Positions 51,591-55,176 of a DNA stretch of 55,176 bases are shown here, in pieces (the first letter of the stretch is position 1; every line of letters begins with the position of its first letter). Under the pieces are notes generated by a model, which was not told the origin of the DNA, searched no databases, and saw nothing but the letters and a program-made list of their open reading frames with translations. Source of the DNA: UBA5232 sp035370405 (GTDB lineage Bacteria > Patescibacteriota > Dojkabacteria > SC72). The position numbers and the translations under genes were made by a program. The DNA is taken from positions 1-55,176 of the forward strand of contig DAOOVT010000004.1 in the NCBI GenBank assembly GCA_035370405.1. The letters run 5' to 3'.

Positions 51591-51711
51591 TGTCAATGGA
51601 GAGTTGACTTCTACTTGATTATTTGTTTACATAGTAGGTATATAAACTGTACTGCCGAGAAAAACTTGGGAAATGCTAAAAGTGAGATTGTAAAAAAGAT
51701 TTTTAAAGTTG

Positions 51712-51816
51712 AATTATATTTTTACTGTCAGAATCTGAGAGGTGTGTAGCATCATCTGTGGATAGTTTGTGTTTTATAAAAATTTTTGCATACAATGATT
51801 GTATCGTTGATACTTG
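51712..51816 (-). pseudogene. Decayed copy of rsmE 5' end (fragment)
   Basis: Read on the minus strand it begins ATG CAA AAA TTT TTA TAA: one base is missing relative to rsmE, which causes an early stop. With that base restored it encodes MQKF-(F)-IKHKLSTDDATHLSDSD, matching the RsmE N-terminus. Of the codon differences, seven are silent and three change Val to Thr or Ala. Divergence with mostly silent changes means the copy evolved under selection before it was broken. Only about 27 codons remain. Confidence 0.85.
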
Positions 51817-51818
51817 AT

Positions 51819-51850
51819 TTGACAATTCTTCCATTTTTTAGTTATATATA
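51819..51850 (+). promoter_or_regulatory. Consensus promoter of the giant surface-protein gene
   Basis: TTGACA (51819-51824) followed after 17-20 bp by overlapping TTATAT/TATATA boxes (51842-51850). The start would be near 51856, with a leader of ~29 nt lacking a Shine-Dalgarno. This is the only perfect -35 box noted in the window and lies right at the end of the rsmE duplicate. Confidence 0.65.
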
Positions 51851-51884
51851 AGTATGTTTAGATAACTTAACTGCCCATATTTTA

Positions 51885-54800
51885 ATGAATTTAAAATTGA
51901 AGAAAGTGTTAAGAGTTACATCTAAAGTAGTGCTAATATTGGTTGGAGTGTGTCTTTTCTTGTATTTTGGATTTATAACTTTCTTATCAATATTCTTCGA
52001 CCCTCATGATGTGAGATTAACTAATATAACAGACTCCTCTATGACAATATCTTGGATAACTAACTATCCAATGAAAGGTATAGTGTATTATAAGGATAGT
52101 GATAGTTTTTTGCCTGGTCCATTGTCATGGATAGGTAGCAATAAGGCGGTGGACGATAGGGACATGGCATTAGCACAAGCAAAGTGTGTAGAAGAGTATA
52201 ACAAGGAACACAAGGTTAGTAGTGATTTCGTGGTAGATACAAGTAATTATGATTGTACTGATATAGAAGTCAGTGAATATGGGGGATATTTTACACATCA
52301 TGTAACATTAAAGAATTTGGATAGTAATAAGATGTATTACTTTAGAGTAGGAGATGGATATTTTAGTTGGAAGAAGGATATAGATAGCAGTGCTACTTTC
52401 TATGCACTAGATAAAGAGGTTGATACTCCTAACCCTATCTATGGGAAGATAGTAAATGAGGGCGGAGAGTATATAGATGATTCGGTAGTATATATAAAAT
52501 TTACGAATGCATATACAGGGAAAGAATCAATGTATTACAGTAGTGCAACAAATGAGAATGGAGGTTGGTATTTGGATGGAAATAATATAAGGACGATAGA
52601 GGGAGAGCCAATGTTGGTAGAGAATGGTCAGGATATGATAATAGTGTATGCACAGTACCAGAATTATTTACTAAGTGAAGGACATAAGTGGGTATATGGT
52701 AGCACAGATGTAGGGTATCCGGATATAGTAGTAAGTGAAGAATGGGAGAAGGATTTATCACAGAAAGAGAGAGGAACAGGGGGAGTGTATAGTGCTTATG
52801 CAGGTACATTGGATGATTATATTTATCAGAAGACTCAACAAACAACGATTCCAGATACAGTAAGGAAAGAAGTCCTAGATCAATCTTACCAAAATCAGCC
52901 AACAGAGAAAGTCGAAAAAGCGGTAGCAAAAGTAGAAAACAACCAAATAACTGAGGAAAAACAAAATGAAGAAAGACAAGAGTCTAGACAAAGGAATCCT
53001 GTAGCTGAGGGAACAATAACAACTTCTACCCCAAATATAACACAACAAGAAATAACTAGCACATATGGTATATCAGCAAGTGATTGGGAGAAATTAAAAA
53101 ATGGAGATGCAGAAGTAGCAGCTCGTGTAGGGTATGGCAATGCAGCAAAAGCTTTGGCAAGAGGTACAAACAATGGAGTATTAGATAGTACAGTTTTAGA
53201 CAAGATAGGGCTAGGTGGTAGTGATGTGGTTATAGCAGGGAATCTAAGTGCTATATGGGGAGGAGGAGAAGGAAAAGGGGTATTTGCAAAAGAAGTATCT
53301 GATGCCGCAGGTACTGGTAGTAGTGTAGCTTTGAAGTTTGATGGTACTTCATGGTCTAAGCAAACAATTAAGGGAGGAGGTGGGGGAACAGGTCCTGATG
53401 GGACTGGGAATCTAGAAGATAACAAAGGGAATGTCTTAACTATAGTTTATCCAGAAAATAATGTTCCCTATTATATTACTTCACTCCTTTCAGGTTCTAA
53501 TGATATTACTAAAAAATGTGTGAACGGGGAATGTACTTTATCTTTTAGTTTAACATCACTTGATTATAATAAATTACTTTTAGATGCTGTAGCACATGAC
53601 AGTGGAGAATTTGCGACAACTATTCTTACTTTACTGGATAAAAATAAAGAAAAGGTTTTTGGAGGTAAGGATAGCATAATATTAGAATATAATGGGGGAA
53701 AAATAGTTATGGATAAAGATTTTACATCTGAGGATTATAATAAATTAGGGTTAAAAGGAACAGAGAAAATTACAGTTACTGACGAGTTGAAACTGATATA
53801 TCCAGAACTTGCAGGTGATGAAGAAATAACTGCATTAGATTTGAAAAATCTTATAACGAAGAGAGAAGAAGTAATATCAGCTTATGATAAGGCTTTTAGT
53901 GATGAAGAGCTTAAGGATTTATGTGCTAATATTACATGTGAGGAAGGGAAAAAGTGCTCAAATGGAGAGTGTATTGAAGAACCTAATAAATTAGAAGGTG
54001 GAAAATATCTAGATGATATAAATATGATTGGAAAATCTTCCAATGAATCTTGCCAAGAAGAGGGAGGGTGTAAATGTATATATAGTGATGTCAGTATAGG
54101 TGTAGCTAGAGGAGAGGCTTGCTTGTCTGAAAATAAATTAGAGTATTTACTTGATTATGCAGCAGGTACGGTGGGTGATTATGATTTAGTTTATGATTAT
54201 GTTAATGAACTATACAATAATAGAGCAACTATATTGAATGACGAGTACGATAAGGCAAAGGATTCTTATGATAAACTGAAGGAAGAAAAGCGAATGCTTG
54301 GAGGAACTCCAACAGAACGTCAAGTTATTGAGATAAATAATGCATTGACAGAGGCAAAGGAAACACTAGATGAGATTAGTAAAGAAAGAGATGCTCTTAA
54401 ACAAGAAAAACAACAAGTGATAAATAACGTCTTATCTAAGCCGTGCGAAGGATCTTCAATAATTGATTATAGTAATTGTATTGGCTTAGATGTTATCGAT
54501 ACAGGAGAAAATATAGGTGAAAAGGATAATGTTCAAGGAGTTAGTGATCCAACAGTATTAGGAACAAGTACAAGTAACAGTGGATATATATATTACTTAC
54601 CAGAATATGGTATCTATGATATAGAAGTAACTGGATTAAAAGAAACAGAGAGAGTAGGAGGAGATGAAAGTAATTTACATATCTTCTATGTAGAAATGAA
54701 TGGAGTAAGTGGTTTACAACTACCAGTAGATCCAGAGAATCCACAAGTAGGTGAAGATTTAATACTACGATCAGACTCATTAGAAATAAAATATAAAGAA

Positions 54801-55176
54801 GTAGCAGAACCAAATACATTAAATATAAAGAAGGGAATCAATATTGTATCATTTGGTTATATACCAGTATTAAATACAGAGAATTCATCAAAAGCATCCG
54901 CAATGTTAGAATGGTTTGCTAAGAAAAATGCAGATGTAGATCACATATCATATTTTGAAGGAGGCAGGTGGAAAGGAATAGGCTATGTAAATGGAGAAAT
55001 AATAGGAAATGATTTTACCATAATTCCTGGTAAAGGATATTTACTATATTCTGAAGCAGATAAAACAGTCGTAATACCTGGATATGACATAACAGAGTCA
55101 ATACCAGTACCTTTATCCTCTGGTTGGAATCTAGTAGGTATACACGGTTATTCAAAGGTATATACAGCTAGAAGTT
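51885..55176 (+). CDS. Giant multi-domain surface protein, 3' end outside the window
   Basis: An uninterrupted frame from ATG 51885 to the window edge, 1,097 codons with no stop. One N-terminal membrane helix (~13-37) is followed by an FnIII-like domain (~40-175: VRLTNITDSSMTISWITN, MYYFRVGDG), a carboxypeptidase-regulatory/CNA-B-like domain (~184-290: GKIVNEGGEYIDDSVVYIKF, ATNENGGWYL), a long charged linker, a Gly-rich stretch, Cys pairs (CVNGEC; CSNGECIEE) and a coiled-coil (~795-855). Near 980-1097 two beta units begin KKGINIVSFGYI and SSGWNLVGIHGY. Long antisense frames over this gene are shadows. Likely a cell-surface adhesin or stalk-like protein; function unproven. Confidence 0.85.
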   Translation, partial: MNLKLKKVLRVTSKVVLILVGVCLFLYFGFITFLSIFFDPHDVRLTNITDSSMTISWITNYPMKGIVYYKDSDSFLPGPLSWIGSNKAVDDRDMALAQAKCVEEYNKEHKVSSDFVVDTSNYDCTDIEVSEYGGYFTHHVTLKNLDSNKMYYFRVGDGYFSWKKDIDSSATFYALDKEVDTPNPIYGKIVNEGGEYIDDSVVYIKFTNAYTGKESMYYSSATNENGGWYLDGNNIRTIEGEPMLVENGQDMIIVYAQYQNYLLSEGHKWVYGSTDVGYPDIVVSEEWEKDLSQKERGTGGVYSAYAGTLDDYIYQKTQQTTIPDTVRKEVLDQSYQNQPTEKVEKAVAKVENNQITEEKQNEERQESRQRNPVAEGTITTSTPNITQQEITSTYGISASDWEKLKNGDAEVAARVGYGNAAKALARGTNNGVLDSTVLDKIGLGGSDVVIAGNLSAIWGGGEGKGVFAKEVSDAAGTGSSVALKFDGTSWSKQTIKGGGGGTGPDGTGNLEDNKGNVLTIVYPENNVPYYITSLLSGSNDITKKCVNGECTLSFSLTSLDYNKLLLDAVAHDSGEFATTILTLLDKNKEKVFGGKDSIILEYNGGKIVMDKDFTSEDYNKLGLKGTEKITVTDELKLIYPELAGDEEITALDLKNLITKREEVISAYDKAFSDEELKDLCANITCEEGKKCSNGECIEEPNKLEGGKYLDDINMIGKSSNESCQEEGGCKCIYSDVSIGVARGEACLSENKLEYLLDYAAGTVGDYDLVYDYVNELYNNRATILNDEYDKAKDSYDKLKEEKRMLGGTPTERQVIEINNALTEAKETLDEISKERDALKQEKQQVINNVLSKPCEGSSIIDYSNCIGLDVIDTGENIGEKDNVQGVSDPTVLGTSTSNSGYIYYLPEYGIYDIEVTGLKETERVGGDESNLHIFYVEMNGVSGLQLPVDPENPQVGEDLILRSDSLEIKYKEVAEPNTLNIKKGINIVSFGYIPVLNTENSSKASAMLEWFAKKNADVDHISYFEGGRWKGIGYVNGEIIGNDFTIIPGKGYLLYSEADKTVVIPGYDITESIPVPLSSGWNLVGIHGYSKVYTARS

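Larger units (their letters stand above)
51591..51884. other. 294-bp intergenic region with rsmE fragment and promoter
   Basis: Contains no intact gene. A weak hairpin GTCAA/TTGAC near 51595-51611 lies just after the L,D-transpeptidase stop. 51712-51816 is the decayed rsmE 5' copy. A consensus promoter for the next gene begins three bases later at 51819. Confidence 0.7.

Noticed and set aside
50503..51816. Insertion sequence carrying the L,D-transpeptidase
   Set aside because: No transposase or terminal inverted repeats; the flanking repeats are gene-derived (rsmE 5' end).
52501..54819. Three long minus-strand frames (52501-52929, 52895-53425, 54541-54819)
   Set aside because: They lie antisense to an uninterrupted plus-strand frame with recognisable domains, and their translations are low-complexity Leu/Ser/Pro/Tyr text.
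1..55176. Recoding of TGA as Gly or Trp, known in some CPR lineages
   Set aside because: TGA ends murJ, folD, infB and the ABC exporter at expected lengths, and no in-frame TGA is needed in any gene.
1..55176. tRNA, rRNA, tmRNA or other structured RNA genes
   Set aside because: Scanning the gaps by eye showed no T-arm GTTCGA-type signature or rRNA text; small RNAs without strong motifs could still be missed.

Overview
The window is an AT-rich, gene-dense bacterial chromosome segment that reads with the standard code: murJ, folD, infB and the ABC exporter gene all end in TGA. Several traits point to the Candidate Phyla Radiation (Patescibacteria): compact forms of universal genes (a 590-residue AlaS without its C-terminal domain, a 515-residue IF-2 without an N-terminal extension), a fused double ThyX, a PrgI/TraC/VirB4-type secretion ATPase operon, a sortase, many one-pass surface proteins, and almost no Shine-Dalgarno sequences. 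A Dojkabacteria- or Microgenomates-like lineage is possible, but the sequence alone does not settle it.

Layout. 1-9.7 kb holds dnaK (5' end cut by the window edge), an O-antigen-ligase/TPR membrane protein, divergent comFC and murJ, a membrane-anchored unknown, groES-groEL and an RNHCP zinc protein. 9.6-12.7 kb holds an XRE/S24 regulator, a 45-codon small gene, a SprT-like metalloprotein and an ABC exporter. 12.7-17.0 kb is a one-carbon/thymidylate operon: folD-glyA-thyX(double)-dcd. 17-24 kb is a secretion or envelope module: a mucin-like membrane protein, a protease-less Lon-type AAA+ ATPase, and a minus-strand prgI-traC-virB4-small ORF operon. Upstream of that operon is a 340-bp intergenic region carrying four related palindromes. 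24-29 kb holds a nucleotidyltransferase, recF, lepA, two membrane unknowns and rpsT. 29-32 kb encodes small Ig/FnIII-type surface proteins and a 591-residue DUF11-like surface protein. 32-37.6 kb is alaS-ruvX-mltG-LCP-holA. 37.6-42.2 kb is sortase, solute-binding protein and a 794-residue membrane protein with 123-bp tandem repeats. 42.3-48.8 kb is dnaJ, then nusA-infB-rpsO-pnp. 48.8-51.6 kb holds an RsmB/NSUN-type methyltransferase, rsmE and an L,D-transpeptidase. From 51,885 to the window edge runs a very large surface-protein gene whose 3' end lies outside.

How they work together. Chaperones (DnaK, DnaJ, GroES/EL) and translation factors are the housekeeping core. MurJ, MltG, LCP and the L,D-transpeptidase imply a peptidoglycan wall. 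Sortase, the VirB4/PrgI machine and the Ig/FnIII/DUF11 proteins imply an elaborate cell surface, plausibly for host or neighbour contact. FolD, GlyA, ThyX and Dcd together can supply dTMP.

Most notable signals: (1) the palindrome cluster between prgI and the nucleotidyltransferase; (2) a decayed copy of the rsmE 5' end and promoter lying 1.2 kb from the real one, so that direct repeats flank the L,D-transpeptidase gene; (3) -10 boxes placed 6-7 nt before ATG in many genes, implying leaderless mRNAs; (4) a Lon-like ATPase lacking its protease domain beside the VirB4 operon; (5) a promoter-terminator-nusA arrangement; (6) a flip of GC skew inside the ABC exporter gene. All calls come from reading motifs and composition by eye; no database search was run.
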